A stretch of DNA of 50,606 nt from JBCCGE01 sp039029455 (GTDB taxonomy: Bacteria > Pseudomonadota > Gammaproteobacteria > Arenicellales > Poriferihabitantaceae), in assembly GCA_039029455.1 (NCBI GenBank), contig JBCCGE010000014.1, positions 1 to 50,606 of the forward strand, in the 5' to 3' direction. Below the pieces are notes generated by a model that was not told the DNA's origin, made no database searches, and saw nothing but the letters and a program-made list of their open reading frames with translations. Each line of letters opens with the position of its first letter. The stretch's first letter is position 1. Below are positions 33,808-42,767 of this stretch, piece by piece. The position numbers were made by a program, and so were the translations under genes.

Positions 33808-34209
33808 TCAGAGCAAAATGGCCCCGGCAAGAATCAGTATGCACAACCAGGACACAGCGAATGCGAGGGTTCGGGCGACAGGAATACGAGCGGCATAAAT
33901 GATGGCGTAGGCCAGTCTTGACCAGAAATACAAAATACAGGCGGTTACCGTCCAGGAAGTATGGATATCAGCAAGGTGCGCGATGACAACCAGCAAACCG
34001 AAAACCACAAGATTCTCGACAGAGTTGTAGTGCGCTTTCTTGAGTCGATCGGCCCACCCTGCCATTGGTTTCGGATCATCCGGATAGCCCATCGCACCCA
34101 TCAGACCGCGAACCGCAGTCAAATTAAGAATATACGGAACCCACATTAATGTTGTCAGAACGCAGGTCAGCGCAAGCCACTTCAGTTCAGGAGTCATAGT
34201 TGTACTCAC
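33808..34209 (-). CDS. MAPEG-family membrane protein
   Basis: 133 residues with four membrane segments. The family features AHYNSVENLVVFGLLVVIAH and ILYFWSRLAYAIIYAARIPVARTLAF match MAPEG proteins, which include glutathione transferases and leukotriene synthase relatives. Bacterial members are uncharacterised. It is 17 bp above the DUF4174 gene. The 219-bp region upstream to the GNAT pseudogene holds a CAGACGC/GCGTCTG inverted repeat at 34320-34342 and no gene. Confidence 0.83.
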   Translation of the reverse strand: MSTTMTPELKWLALTCVLTTLMWVPYILNLTAVRGLMGAMGYPDDPKPMAGWADRLKKAHYNSVENLVVFGLLVVIAHLADIHTSWTVTACILYFWSRLAYAIIYAARIPVARTLAFAVSWLCILILAGAILL

Positions 34210-34428
34210 TCAATGTTGGAGAAATCTCATCTAGCCATACTGAATTCGAACAATCAAGCGCTGACAACCTAATTTGCGCATGCATTTATTAAATGGTTGA
34301 CTTATCTGTAAGGCTGCATCAGACGCTTATCGTGTGCGTCTGCGTCGCAACGCACTTCCCGGACTGAACCGACTGGGGCAACCCCGACATGGCCGGTCGG
34401 ATCAGGAACTCTGTTGCAGCAACATCTA

Positions 34429-34896
34429 CTAACTTTTCAGTTGCAGCTTTAATCCTTCATGGGTGTTGGAAAAGCCAAGGGCGGTGTAAAAGCTCAGTGC
34501 ATCTGGCCGTTTTTTATCCGTTGTCAGTTGCACAATCCGGCAACCGGCCTCCCGGGCGCGAGCGATAGCACGTTCGATAAGCGTCCGACCCAATCCCGTA
34601 CGACGGTGGTTGTCCGAAACGCGCACGCCTTCGATCAGACACCGACTGGAACCGATGTGCGTCAGATAGGGAATAAACGTCAGTTGCATCATGCCCACGA
34701 TCTGCCCGCGATGCTCAGCAACAATCAGTTCGTTGTTGGGGTCCGCATCGATCTTCTCAAACGCACTTCGATAGGCCGGATTGAGCGGGCGACGAGAATC
34801 TTCTCGATGTTTCCCGAGCGTATCGTCTCCGAGCAGGTCGACCAGGGTTGGTATATCCTTTGCCTACGCCTGTCTGAGTATCAGTTCTTCCGCCAT
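34429..34896 (-). pseudogene. GNAT acetyltransferase interrupted by an amber codon at position 11
   Basis: From ATG 34896 the frame reads MAEELILRQA, then TAG at 34866-34864, then continues as a typical GNAT to 34429 (155 codons in total). After the stop come AKDIPTLVDLL, the LIVAEHRGQIVGMMQLTFIPYL strands, the acetyl-CoA loop RRTGLGRTLI and the ALSFYTALGFSNTHEG end. The only later start is a GTG at 34698, which would lose half the fold. TAG is used as an ordinary stop by several neighbours, so readthrough is unlikely. A point nonsense mutation or a base error is the simplest reading. Confidence 0.75.
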
Positions 34897-34929
34897 ACCT
34901 AGAGTGGTGCAACAAACAGTATTCTGCAG

Positions 34930-35373
34930 TCAGTCTCTGTTCGCAACGCACATCAGTGTACCGGTCATTGTAGCCACCAGTTTCTCCTCACCTTCGCGCA
35001 TAGCGAACAGTTCACCGTCACACACCGTAATCGTTCTACCGGCTTTTTTAACCTGACCAATCGCTCGATAAGATTCACCCAGTGCCGGAGCAAGCAGGTT
35101 GGTTTTAAACTCTATAGTCAGCACAGTCGTGTTTTCTGGCATCAACGTGAACGCAGCGTAGCCGCAGGCGCTGTCCAGAACTGTTGTAACAAAACCCGCG
35201 TGAATAAACCCGTGATGCTGTGTCAGCGATTGATCATGGGTAAATCCAAGCTCAACACAACCAGGCCCTACTGACACGATGGACGCGCCCACCGTTTTCA
35301 TCGCCTCCTGTCGGGCAAAACTGTCAACAACGGATTCCTTAAACAGGGGATTTTTTGGCTTATGCGAACTCAT
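34930..35373 (-). CDS. PaaI-family hotdog thioesterase
   Basis: 147 residues with the hotdog core QSLTQHHGFIHAGFVTTVLDSACGYAA (about 49-75), ending VATMTGTLM. This family hydrolyses acyl-CoA thioesters, often of aromatic acyl-CoAs. It is downstream of the SirB-like gene on the same strand and 33 bp above the interrupted GNAT. Confidence 0.85.
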   Translation of the reverse strand: MSSHKPKNPLFKESVVDSFARQEAMKTVGASIVSVGPGCVELGFTHDQSLTQHHGFIHAGFVTTVLDSACGYAAFTLMPENTTVLTIEFKTNLLAPALGESYRAIGQVKKAGRTITVCDGELFAMREGEEKLVATMTGTLMCVANRD

Positions 35374-35482
35374 GTCGTAACTTCATTTATTTCTAATTTG
35401 CTACTGCGCGGACGCAAAAGTATCCGCCAGATTGATTCAAATGTGAATACACGTGATCCGGTAACTCGCTATAAAAGTCGAA

Positions 35483-35866
35483 TCAAAAAACAGCAAATAT
35501 TGAAACAATCGATTTACTGTGAGCCGCACCAACAATGTAAAGATAAACCAGAAAACCACCAACAAACCCGGTCCATCGGTGAAAGTTTGAATGCCCCCAG
35601 CGCAGCATCAGCAGACCAAAACCGATATAGACCAGTAATGCCAGCCATTTCGCCCAAAGCCATGGATTGTTCGTCGGCCAAAGCGACGTAGTCACCATCA
35701 GGGTAATACCGCTGATCAGCAAAAAACTGTCGATGATATGCGGCAGTGTCTTCGCGACTCTGGCGTCAAGCAGACGGCTTTGTGTCACGGCAAGAACACC
35801 GCGAATAAGGAACCCCAGCCCGATCAGATACGCACAGGTGACATGAACAGTTTTGATCAGTCCCAT
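35483..35866 (-). CDS. SirB-family membrane protein
   Basis: 127 residues with four hydrophobic segments: HVTCAYLIGLGFLIRGVLAV, HIIDSFLLISGITLMVTTSL, WLALLVYIGFGLLML and WTGFVGGFLVYLYIVGAAH. This matches the SirB/invasion-expression-regulator family of integral membrane proteins, whose function is unclear. The ATG at 35866 gives the usual KTVHVTCAY start. It is about 110 bp upstream of the thioesterase on the same strand. Confidence 0.8.
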   Translation of the reverse strand: MGLIKTVHVTCAYLIGLGFLIRGVLAVTQSRLLDARVAKTLPHIIDSFLLISGITLMVTTSLWPTNNPWLWAKWLALLVYIGFGLLMLRWGHSNFHRWTGFVGGFLVYLYIVGAAHSKSIVSIFAVF

Positions 35867-35969
35867 TGCGTTTGGACTCGCGCGACAACCGAAATAACCG
35901 CAGTTTGCCGGAGGATCACCGTATTATCCTGAATACTTCTTGACACCCCAGGCGTCCAGACTTTGTTTG

Positions 35970-36332
35970 TCATTCTTTGTAGGAATCCGACCAGACGGCA
36001 AACTCATTGCCACTTGGCTCAGTAAAATGGAAACGATGTCCACCTGGAAACGAAAATATGGGCTGCACTATGACACCACCTGCCGTTTCTACTTTGGATA
36101 ACGTCGCGGCCAGATCCTCGCTAAAAAATATCAGCAAAGCGGCGCCGTTCTCAGATTGAGACACCTTCTCCGAGGCAAAAAAGCCTCCGTTTAACCCCTG
36201 ATCGGAAAACGCCGTATAGCCGGGCCCATAGTCTTCAAAAGACCAACCGAATACTGAACTAAAGAAATTCTTGGTGGCAGCAATATCCCTGGCCGGCAAT
36301 TCCACATAGTTGAGTTTCTCGTGCTGGTTCAT
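35970..36332 (-). CDS. VOC-family (glyoxalase-like) protein
   Basis: 120 residues with the two-module VOC fold: LNYVELPARDIAATKNFFSSVFGWSFEDYG and GHRFHFTEPSGNEFAVWSD. The HxxE-type ligand in FTEPSGNEFA is typical of glyoxalase/bleomycin-resistance-like proteins. Substrate unknown. It stands about 100 bp from the AhpD-like gene upstream. Confidence 0.82.
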   Translation of the reverse strand: MNQHEKLNYVELPARDIAATKNFFSSVFGWSFEDYGPGYTAFSDQGLNGGFFASEKVSQSENGAALLIFFSEDLAATLSKVETAGGVIVQPIFSFPGGHRFHFTEPSGNEFAVWSDSYKE

Positions 36333-36431
36333 GATGATCTACCCGAAATGCGATCGATTTGCTGCGCCCAAAAGCGGATTATTGAGAAGTATTTGTTTCG
36401 AAGAGTCGGCAAGGCTGGTTTGTGAGCATCT

Positions 36432-36869
36432 TCAGGCGCTCTGACTGGATGGTTTATCGCCCAGACCAATAGCCAAACGGTTCAGGTTATTCATCACAGA
36501 GACGATCAAAGTAAGGTCCACGACCTCGGCTTCCGTAAACTGTTTTAATACCTCAGCCTGTTTTTCTTCAATATTTTTCTCAGAAGCAATATGTGTTATG
36601 TTTTCTGCCCATTCCAAAGCGGCCACTTCTCGTTCAGAAAAGAGTTCGCTTTCCCGCCATACCACCAGACAGTCCAGCAATTGCTGATCAACACCGAGCT
36701 GCCTGGCTTCAGTAGTGTGCAAATCAACGCAGAAAGCACAGCCATTGATTTGAGATACACGAATTTCCACCAGCGCTCTCAATCCTTTCTCGATGGCCGT
36801 TGAATGTTTCTTCGCGGCTAGTATGGCCTCTACTGCAGGCGGATTAAGTTCGAAGTAATTTATTTTCAT
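36432..36869 (-). CDS. AhpD-like carboxymuconolactone decarboxylase-family protein
   Basis: 145 residues with the AhpD core: INGCAFCVDLHTTEAR, Cys44 and Cys47 as the redox pair and His51 following, and the EVAALEWAENIT and TEAEVVDLTLIVSVMNNLNRLAIG helices. The family contains peroxidase partners and many uncharacterised members, often called alkylhydroperoxidases. It lies below a 345-bp stretch without genes. The ATG is at 36869. Confidence 0.85.
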   Translation of the reverse strand: MKINYFELNPPAVEAILAAKKHSTAIEKGLRALVEIRVSQINGCAFCVDLHTTEARQLGVDQQLLDCLVVWRESELFSEREVAALEWAENITHIASEKNIEEKQAEVLKQFTEAEVVDLTLIVSVMNNLNRLAIGLGDKPSSQSA

Positions 36870-37214
36870 AGAGCAATTTTGTTACCTTGCTTTTCTTCTA
36901 AATTGACTGAAAATGAAAATGTCGTGCCGATTATGGAAGAGATTGGAAAGTTGGAGGTTAAATGAGACCAGTATTTTCCCTTGCGTCTCGAGTCGTCATG
37001 CCGCAATTAGAAAATTTTTGCCGTCAAATCCTTATGAAGGATAAATCAAAAAACTGAGTGTTTTCTGAATTAAACACGCATTTTTACTTAACGCTTGTGG
37101 TTTGACTTGTAAACATACACGGAAGCTCCGGGAAATCTCATAGGTGATGCCCCCCCTGTCACAGGCTTTCATTTACATATATGTTCACCACACTCCTGAT
37201 TTGAACGATTGAGT
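36870..37214. other. Gene-poor stretch
   Basis: 345 bp with no convincing ORF, AT-rich to the eye. It contains one small inverted repeat, ATCCTT-atg-AAGGAT (37028-37042), without a T-run following on either strand. I see nothing else. Confidence 0.5.
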
Positions 37215-37589
37215 CTACCCGCTGTTCCACTGCGCGAAGTGTATGAGTACCCCGGACGGATCCCAAACATATGTGACCAGCGCCCCGTACTCTTCTTGTT
37301 TTGGACCATCAACCTTAACTCCGGAGTATCTTCCTTCTTCGATCAGCTTTGATACATGTTTGTACCATGCATCAGCATCGTCGACGCTGACATGCAACAT
37401 GAAGTTTTCAGCCCACTCTTTTACATAATAGTTTTGCAGGTGAAATCTCTGATTGGCGTTTTCCATGACTGCCAGGTGATCATCGTCCCATATGATTTTC
37501 CATCCCAGCTCCAGATAAAAGGATTTTGAGGTTTCAAACTCTTTCGCTGGAACGAAAGTTCTCACATCATTTACTTTCAAATTCGGCAT
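37215..37589 (-). CDS. VOC-family (glyoxalase superfamily) protein
   Basis: 124 residues from ATG 37589, which has GGGGA seven bases upstream; the alternative ATG at 37604 lacks one. The VOC modules are VRTFVPAKEFETSKSFYLELGWKIIW and GALVTYVWDPSGVLIHFAQW. Function unknown. It is in an AT-rich part of the window with the tandem acetyltransferase and two cupin genes, all on the same strand and each apparently in its own transcription unit. Confidence 0.8.
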   Translation of the reverse strand: MPNLKVNDVRTFVPAKEFETSKSFYLELGWKIIWDDDHLAVMENANQRFHLQNYYVKEWAENFMLHVSVDDADAWYKHVSKLIEEGRYSGVKVDGPKQEEYGALVTYVWDPSGVLIHFAQWNSG

Positions 37590-37767
37590 TTTGAAATTCC
37601 CCATAAAATCGTCTGAATCGGCGCGGAAGAAAGGCAGCGAATCTTGTTTGCTCGGGTACTACACAATTTCAAGTGGACTGTCTCGAGATACTAAGCTTCA
37701 AGTTTCTGATGTCCTGAAAGTTGTGAACTGTCCGCATATATAGACTAAATACATAAATTTAACTCGG

Positions 37768-38619
37768 TTATCCGATTTCAAAAGACGTTACGCCAAAAAC
37801 ACGATTTAACGGTATATCCGGAAAATCTCCCGTATACATTCTGGCGGTTTCAAATGAGTTGATCATTTCATATTTCTCCGCCAGAGCAACAGCGTCCTGA
37901 TTAACTTCTGGTGTATCAAGAAAAATCGGATCTGACAAACATGTTTTAGATTTTAAAGCCAGAAAAAGGGCTTCGGCCAAATCCGGGTTATCCGCAAAGA
38001 GTGGGCCAATTTTGTAGCCGTTGCGGCATTTTCGGACAACACCATAGCCAGCCAGTTTGTCATTGTGCCTGATTCCAAGTGCATGAGAACCAGGTTGGCT
38101 TATCCATGATTTCGTAAATTGCGACCTGCTTACAGGAAAAAAAGGTTGATCGTATGCATCAACGGCTTCAAAAGGTAATAAATCAAGCTCCACAATATCT
38201 GAGTTGTTGGGCAAGTTGCCTCCACCAATCCCTTCGTAACGAATGTTGCTATACGCCAGCTTGAAACCCGACTTTTTGTAGTTTTCCTGCTGGGCCACGA
38301 CACCATCAAGGCCTATGTTAAAACCTTCAAGGTACTTAAGCCCTGCGTTCCAGATTTGAATCCCAAAGCCTTTGCCACGGTATTCAGGTTTGACAATGTA
38401 GAACCCGAGAAAACCAAAAGAGTTGTCGTATTTGATCACGGAAATTGTGGCAATGGGTTCATCGTCAAGAAACCCGATCAGAAAACCATTTGGGTCAGCA
38501 GTAAAATAACAGTCAGCATCATGCTGACCTGGATTCCAGCCTTCCTCTGCGGCCCAGTCAATCGCAACGTCTATTTCCTTTCGGTCCATCGTTTTTATTC
38601 GATAGTTTTCGTTTTGCAT
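37768..38619 (-). CDS. Tandem GNAT-family acetyltransferase
   Basis: 283 residues from ATG 38619, preceded by GAGGAGAA; the frame extends to 38652. The N-terminal GNAT domain has the acetyl-CoA loop FYIVKPEYRGKGFGIQIWN; the C-terminal half (from about 160) is a second GNAT-like domain (YGVVRKCRNGYKIGPLFADN) of the YitH/acetyltransferase C-terminal type. Opening residues (DRKEIDVAIDWAAEEGWNPGQHD) are characteristic of this group. The acceptor is unknown. Confidence 0.83.
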   Translation of the reverse strand: MQNENYRIKTMDRKEIDVAIDWAAEEGWNPGQHDADCYFTADPNGFLIGFLDDEPIATISVIKYDNSFGFLGFYIVKPEYRGKGFGIQIWNAGLKYLEGFNIGLDGVVAQQENYKKSGFKLAYSNIRYEGIGGGNLPNNSDIVELDLLPFEAVDAYDQPFFPVSRSQFTKSWISQPGSHALGIRHNDKLAGYGVVRKCRNGYKIGPLFADNPDLAEALFLALKSKTCLSDPIFLDTPEVNQDAVALAEKYEMINSFETARMYTGDFPDIPLNRVFGVTSFEIG

Positions 38620-38791
38620 TGATTTTCTCCTCGAAAATTGAAACTCTTTCACGCTGATGTTCGACTACCGGATGGTGACCACAGTGAGGACGCACGCATT
38701 CAGGAGCTTGCTATATATCATTGTTCTCTGCACCGGCACTTTCAAGAAAATTCAATTCGCAATCCAGTATTTCCGTGTTACCTCCGGGTGA

Positions 38792-39163
38792 CTACCAAAA
38801 CGCAAGTGCTCGAAACTTCTGATCTCCGATAACCTCGATTCTGTGCGGTGTTCCAGGAATAGTTTGAATCGCTGTTCCCGAACGCACACGAAATTCATCT
38901 TGACCCCAGATACACTTTGCCTTTCCTTCTAAAACACAGTAAATCTCTGGCGCAACATGACTATGTAGCGGGTATATGCGACCGGGATTGATCTCCATCA
39001 AAGCCATGGAAATTTCATGGTTCGGATTAACGCCGTCAGGTCCGATCAGCACTTTAGCTCCAACAGCTTCCAGAACTGGTTTTGGATTGTGATCACTATA
39101 GTCTTTGTAGACTACTTCCGATTCATGAACTGAGTGTCTGACGGCCAAATGGTGTTTCCCCAA
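38792..39163 (-). CDS. Cupin domain protein
   Basis: 123 residues with a single cupin: ISMALMEINPGRIYPLHSHVAPEIYCVLEG (metal-type HSH and E) and a closing RSGTAIQTIPGTPHRIEVIG. The expected ligands His, His, Glu and His are present. Function unknown. It is followed at 39250 by a second cupin gene on the same strand, 86 bp away. Confidence 0.8.
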   Translation of the reverse strand: MGKHHLAVRHSVHESEVVYKDYSDHNPKPVLEAVGAKVLIGPDGVNPNHEISMALMEINPGRIYPLHSHVAPEIYCVLEGKAKCIWGQDEFRVRSGTAIQTIPGTPHRIEVIGDQKFRALAFW

Positions 39164-39249
39164 TATTCACAACGCCTGAATGACCAGCGCTCCACATCAC
39201 CGTCTATATAAAGAACGTAACGGCTTGGTGGTCGGTTTGCGCGGGTTTG

Positions 39250-39582
39250 TTATGTGGTACACGCCTGGTAGTGAACTGCGAGCCAAACTGTAATCTCGTC
39301 AGGGTTCGTCCATGCTACCTTGTGTTTTGTATTTGCGGGAATTTCAACGAAATCACCTACACCGAGCCTCCTTGACTCACCTTGCTCGTACTCTATCGTT
39401 GCACCACCCTGCAATACAATAACCCATTCATCCTGCGCTTGATCATACCACCCCTCTTCCGGTGAGGTGTGACCCTTGGATAGAATCCTCTCTATCTTCA
39501 GACTTCCTTTGTCCAAAAGCGTATTAAAAACTTCTTTTTCAATTTCACTTGGTATTGATGTAAAAATATTTCCTTCTTTCAT
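39250..39582 (-). CDS. Cupin domain protein
   Basis: 110 residues with a cupin core DEWVIVLQGGATIEYEQGE and LGVGDFVEIPANTKHKVAWT. The expected His pair before the core is mostly absent (GWYDQAQDEW) and only the final His remains, so it may not bind metal. The ATG at 39582 follows GAAATG; no strong ribosome site. Function unknown. Confidence 0.78.
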   Translation of the reverse strand: MKEGNIFTSIPSEIEKEVFNTLLDKGSLKIERILSKGHTSPEEGWYDQAQDEWVIVLQGGATIEYEQGESRRLGVGDFVEIPANTKHKVAWTNPDEITVWLAVHYQACTT

Positions 39583-40083
39583 TTGGAGTTCGCTTGATAT
39601 ACGCCACGCTTCACAAAACCGCTACAACGCAACTGACGTCAGTTTTCTGTTATTTGTCAGCAGCTTCAGCTTGCAACCTTTCGACCAATCAGATCTTAAT
39701 AATCGGCTGCCTTGTCACATCCATTCGGGCGGCTTGTTTGTCTAACTTATCCGTTACCCAAGATGTGAAGTCGGCATCAATTCTCCTTTGTTCTTGATTC
39801 GGACGACACGCGGTTCATACGTCAATATAGTCAACAATGTCTTCCCTATTCTTATCAAACTTTTTCTCTAACTCTTAAGCTTTCATATAACTGAATCTCT
39901 TTCTCGCGAGAACGCCGCACGGATATGAAATAACTCCGCTCCAGTAACTCCTTAAGCGGCGGCTAAAGACCTTTCAGTACAGCGACTATCCTTTCCGGTA
40001 GATTTTGGAGAATAGACCTGCCCGCAAAATTTACGCGCTGCGGGCAAGTTATGTTTCGAAACTGTTCGAACGGTTTTGCTAAC
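39583..40083. other. Gene-poor, AT-rich stretch
   Basis: About 500 bp with no ORF I can support. Short forward ORFs exist at 39594-39797 but look like noise in composition and have no ribosome site. The right end carries a hairpin TGCCCGC (40019-40025) / GCGGGCA (40040-40046), 40 bp beyond the TRAP gene stop, which might end that transcript although no T-run follows. Confidence 0.45.
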
Positions 40084-42558
40084 CTACCCGCCTGCCATCA
40101 CTCTGGGCAGCCAGAGCACCAGTTGCGGAAACAGGAACAGCAGAATCAGGCCAATGAGCTGAATACCCATGAACTGCATCATCCCGAGGTAGATGTCCTT
40201 GAGGTCCCAGTTCGGCACCACGCCTTTCAGGAAGTATGCGGACAGGGCCACGGGTGGGGACAGCCAGGCGGTCTGCAGGTTTACGGCGACCAGTATGCCA
40301 AACCAGACCATGAGGTCGTATCGAGCCAGACCATAGATCTCGAGGGCTTCTACTGACGGCAAGAGGATCGGCACAACAATAAGAACGATTGGCACCCATT
40401 CCAGCGGCCATCCGAGTAGAAAGATGAGCGCCATGATCAGAATCAGGATCAGATAAGGCGACATATCAAGGCCAAGCAGCAGCTCCGTCAGCATTTTCGG
40501 CGTGCCTAATGCGCTGAATTCTGCGCCAAAGAAATTAGATGCCGCAACCAGGAACATGATCAAGACAGTGATTTCAAGGGCTTTGATCAGGCTGTCGAAG
40601 AAACTCGGGATACTGAACTTGCGATAGCCGATGGAGAGCAGGATAGCGCCAAACGCGCCCATGGCCGCAGCTTCTGCTGGTGTCGCCAGACCGAGAAGAA
40701 TCGAACCCAGGGCGAAAGAAATCAGGATCGTCGGCGGCATCAGTCCTCTGAAGAACTCATCCCAAAGCTCTGAAAAACGAAACTCACTGTCAGCTACGGC
40801 ACTGTAAATCGGCCGACCCAGATACGCGAGGAATACGGTGAACGCCGCAAAAACAGTCGACCAGATTGAGAGCCCGCCGTCCTCACCGGAATTTGCAAAA
40901 ATCATCAGCAGATGAAAGATCACCGCGATGGGAACGACAATCCTGAGCACATTTAATCGACGATAGGCGGTGTAAGCCACAGCACAGGCAATGGCCAGCA
41001 CTATCAGTCCGCCAAAGGGAATAACGCCACCGAAAGTACCACTCAAGCCCAGTCCAAATACGCGACACAGTGTCAAAACACCAAGACAGATCAGCGCCAC
41101 TTCAGCTCCATAGAACGACGAAGTTTTCGGCTGATCCTCTTCCGACAGAATAGGTCCCAGATCCGGGTTCAGCCAGCAGCGGCCGAGAGTGTAAAGCAGA
41201 TACAGAGTCGCCAGAAGCGCTCCCGGAACAAACGCCGCACGGAACAGATCCAGAGTCGAGACTTCGAGAACGGGTCCCATAACGATCAGCATGATCGAAG
41301 GCGGGATCAGAATTCCCAGCGTACCACCGGCGGTAATAGTGCCCGCAGCAAGCTGTACGTTGTAGCCGGACCGACTCATGGTCGCGCCGGCCATGATGCC
41401 GAGCAGTGTCACAGACGCTCCCACGATACCTGTGGCGGCAGCAAAAATGGTCGATACGATTAACACCGCTATAAACAGCGCGCCGCGAACCCTGGCCATG
41501 ATCATTTGAATCGACGCAAACAAACGGTCCATCAAACCCGCCGCTTCCATAATGATCCCCATCAGAACAAACAACGGCACTGCCATCAGCTGATCATTCA
41601 GCATGGTGGAGTTGGTGTTCAGCGTCATTAGCAGCGTGGTCAGCTTGAAGTTCGATCCCCAGATGCCGAAAACAAATGCCAGGAAGATCAGCGTGAAAGA
41701 AATCGGGAAGCCGATGAAGATCACAAACAGCATAGCGCCCAGCATGATCAATCCAATGGTCGCCTTATCCATGTCCGGACGCGCAGACATTATTTTAGAG
41801 AAGGCCTCACCACCTGGAACCACTTCCGGATTGAACACCGCCAGAACCAGCCAGGCCAGCGCAATCAGATAGATCGGCAGAGCCCGAACAAACCAACGCT
41901 CGCGCTCCTTACCCATCTTGTGAAATGCGCGAAAAATCTCAGGTATACCCTGCAGCAAAAGAAGCAGGCCACCAATTGGCATTGCCAGACGCGCCGGCCA
42001 GAGCAGAGGTCCCCAGGCGCTGTCGATCTGCATCGTTTCGTTGGTGGAGTAAGCCAGCCACCAGAACTGTGAAGCGATCACAGTGAAGAAGATCATTGAC
42101 GGGATAAAGAACAAAAGATAGAGAGCGGCATCCACCGTTGCCTGCGTCTTCGCCGACCAGTTTCGATAGAGAAAGTCGGCGCGAATATGGACCCCGCGCA
42201 TTAACCCATATCCGGCGGCCGCCATAAACAACACCCCGGCGATCATGCGGCTGGTGTCGTATACCCAGAGCGTAGGGCCAAGCCCGATCGCACGGGCAAA
42301 ATCTTCAAATCCTGCGTCCTGCAGAATGGCGAAAGAGTTTCGTGAAATGACTTCGAATACAACCACTGCAATCAGCGGAACCATCAGCAGTGCGATAACC
42401 TGACCCGCACGATAATTGAGAACATCAATGGCTGCGGTTATTGGTCGTTGCCAGGGTGTCATGTCTTCTGGCGTTTCACCGGGAGCTTCGGCGCGTCGCT
42501 CCGCAATGAGTTCGTCCGCGATCTCTAGCTCTTCTGGATTAACCTCTTCTTCGGCCAT
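40084..42558 (-). CDS. TRAP transporter permease, fused small and large subunits (DctQM)
   Basis: 824 residues joining a DctQ-type small permease (about 40-240, four membrane segments, MRGVHIRADFLYRNW) to a DctM-type large permease (about 265-815, with AAATGIVGASVTLLGIMAGATMSRSGYN and the LGILIPPSIMLIVMGPV signature). TRAP systems use a Na+ gradient and a periplasmic binding protein to import acids and sulfonates. The DctP gene is 209 bp upstream, separated by a terminator-like hairpin. The divergent HpsN-like operon suggests uptake of DHPS or a related sulfonate (inference). Confidence 0.9.
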   Translation of the reverse strand: MAEEEVNPEELEIADELIAERRAEAPGETPEDMTPWQRPITAAIDVLNYRAGQVIALLMVPLIAVVVFEVISRNSFAILQDAGFEDFARAIGLGPTLWVYDTSRMIAGVLFMAAAGYGLMRGVHIRADFLYRNWSAKTQATVDAALYLLFFIPSMIFFTVIASQFWWLAYSTNETMQIDSAWGPLLWPARLAMPIGGLLLLLQGIPEIFRAFHKMGKERERWFVRALPIYLIALAWLVLAVFNPEVVPGGEAFSKIMSARPDMDKATIGLIMLGAMLFVIFIGFPISFTLIFLAFVFGIWGSNFKLTTLLMTLNTNSTMLNDQLMAVPLFVLMGIIMEAAGLMDRLFASIQMIMARVRGALFIAVLIVSTIFAAATGIVGASVTLLGIMAGATMSRSGYNVQLAAGTITAGGTLGILIPPSIMLIVMGPVLEVSTLDLFRAAFVPGALLATLYLLYTLGRCWLNPDLGPILSEEDQPKTSSFYGAEVALICLGVLTLCRVFGLGLSGTFGGVIPFGGLIVLAIACAVAYTAYRRLNVLRIVVPIAVIFHLLMIFANSGEDGGLSIWSTVFAAFTVFLAYLGRPIYSAVADSEFRFSELWDEFFRGLMPPTILISFALGSILLGLATPAEAAAMGAFGAILLSIGYRKFSIPSFFDSLIKALEITVLIMFLVAASNFFGAEFSALGTPKMLTELLLGLDMSPYLILILIMALIFLLGWPLEWVPIVLIVVPILLPSVEALEIYGLARYDLMVWFGILVAVNLQTAWLSPPVALSAYFLKGVVPNWDLKDIYLGMMQFMGIQLIGLILLFLFPQLVLWLPRVMAGG

Positions 42559-42712
42559 GCCTGTTCTCCCGGTTGGGTTTGAGCTCGGACTGAGCTCTCA
42601 TTATTTGTGCAGGGCAAGCGCCCTTTTATAAATTTCCATGCGAGTTCCTGTTGTTGACTCGCCTGGAACTGAATCAATACTGGTACAACTGGTTGTTATT
42701 ATAAAAACAACG

Positions 42713-42740
42713 AAGCGAGGCCCTTATGGGCCTCGCAACG
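42713..42740 (-). terminator. Intrinsic terminator between dctP and dctQM
   Basis: On the reverse strand GCGAGGCCC (42736-42728), loop ATAA, GGGCCTCGC (42723-42715), then TTCGTTGTTTTTATAA. A clean 9-bp GC-rich stem followed by a T-rich stretch lies in the middle of the operon, so it probably attenuates dctQM relative to dctP, a common way to make more binding protein than permease. Confidence 0.75.
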
Positions 42741-42767
42741 ATGTTAAAACTACTGGTACGACTGCTA

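Noticed and set aside
39594..39797. Forward 67-codon ORF in the gene-poor stretch
   Set aside because: No ribosome site, no recognisable motif, and it lies in a low-complexity AT-rich region.
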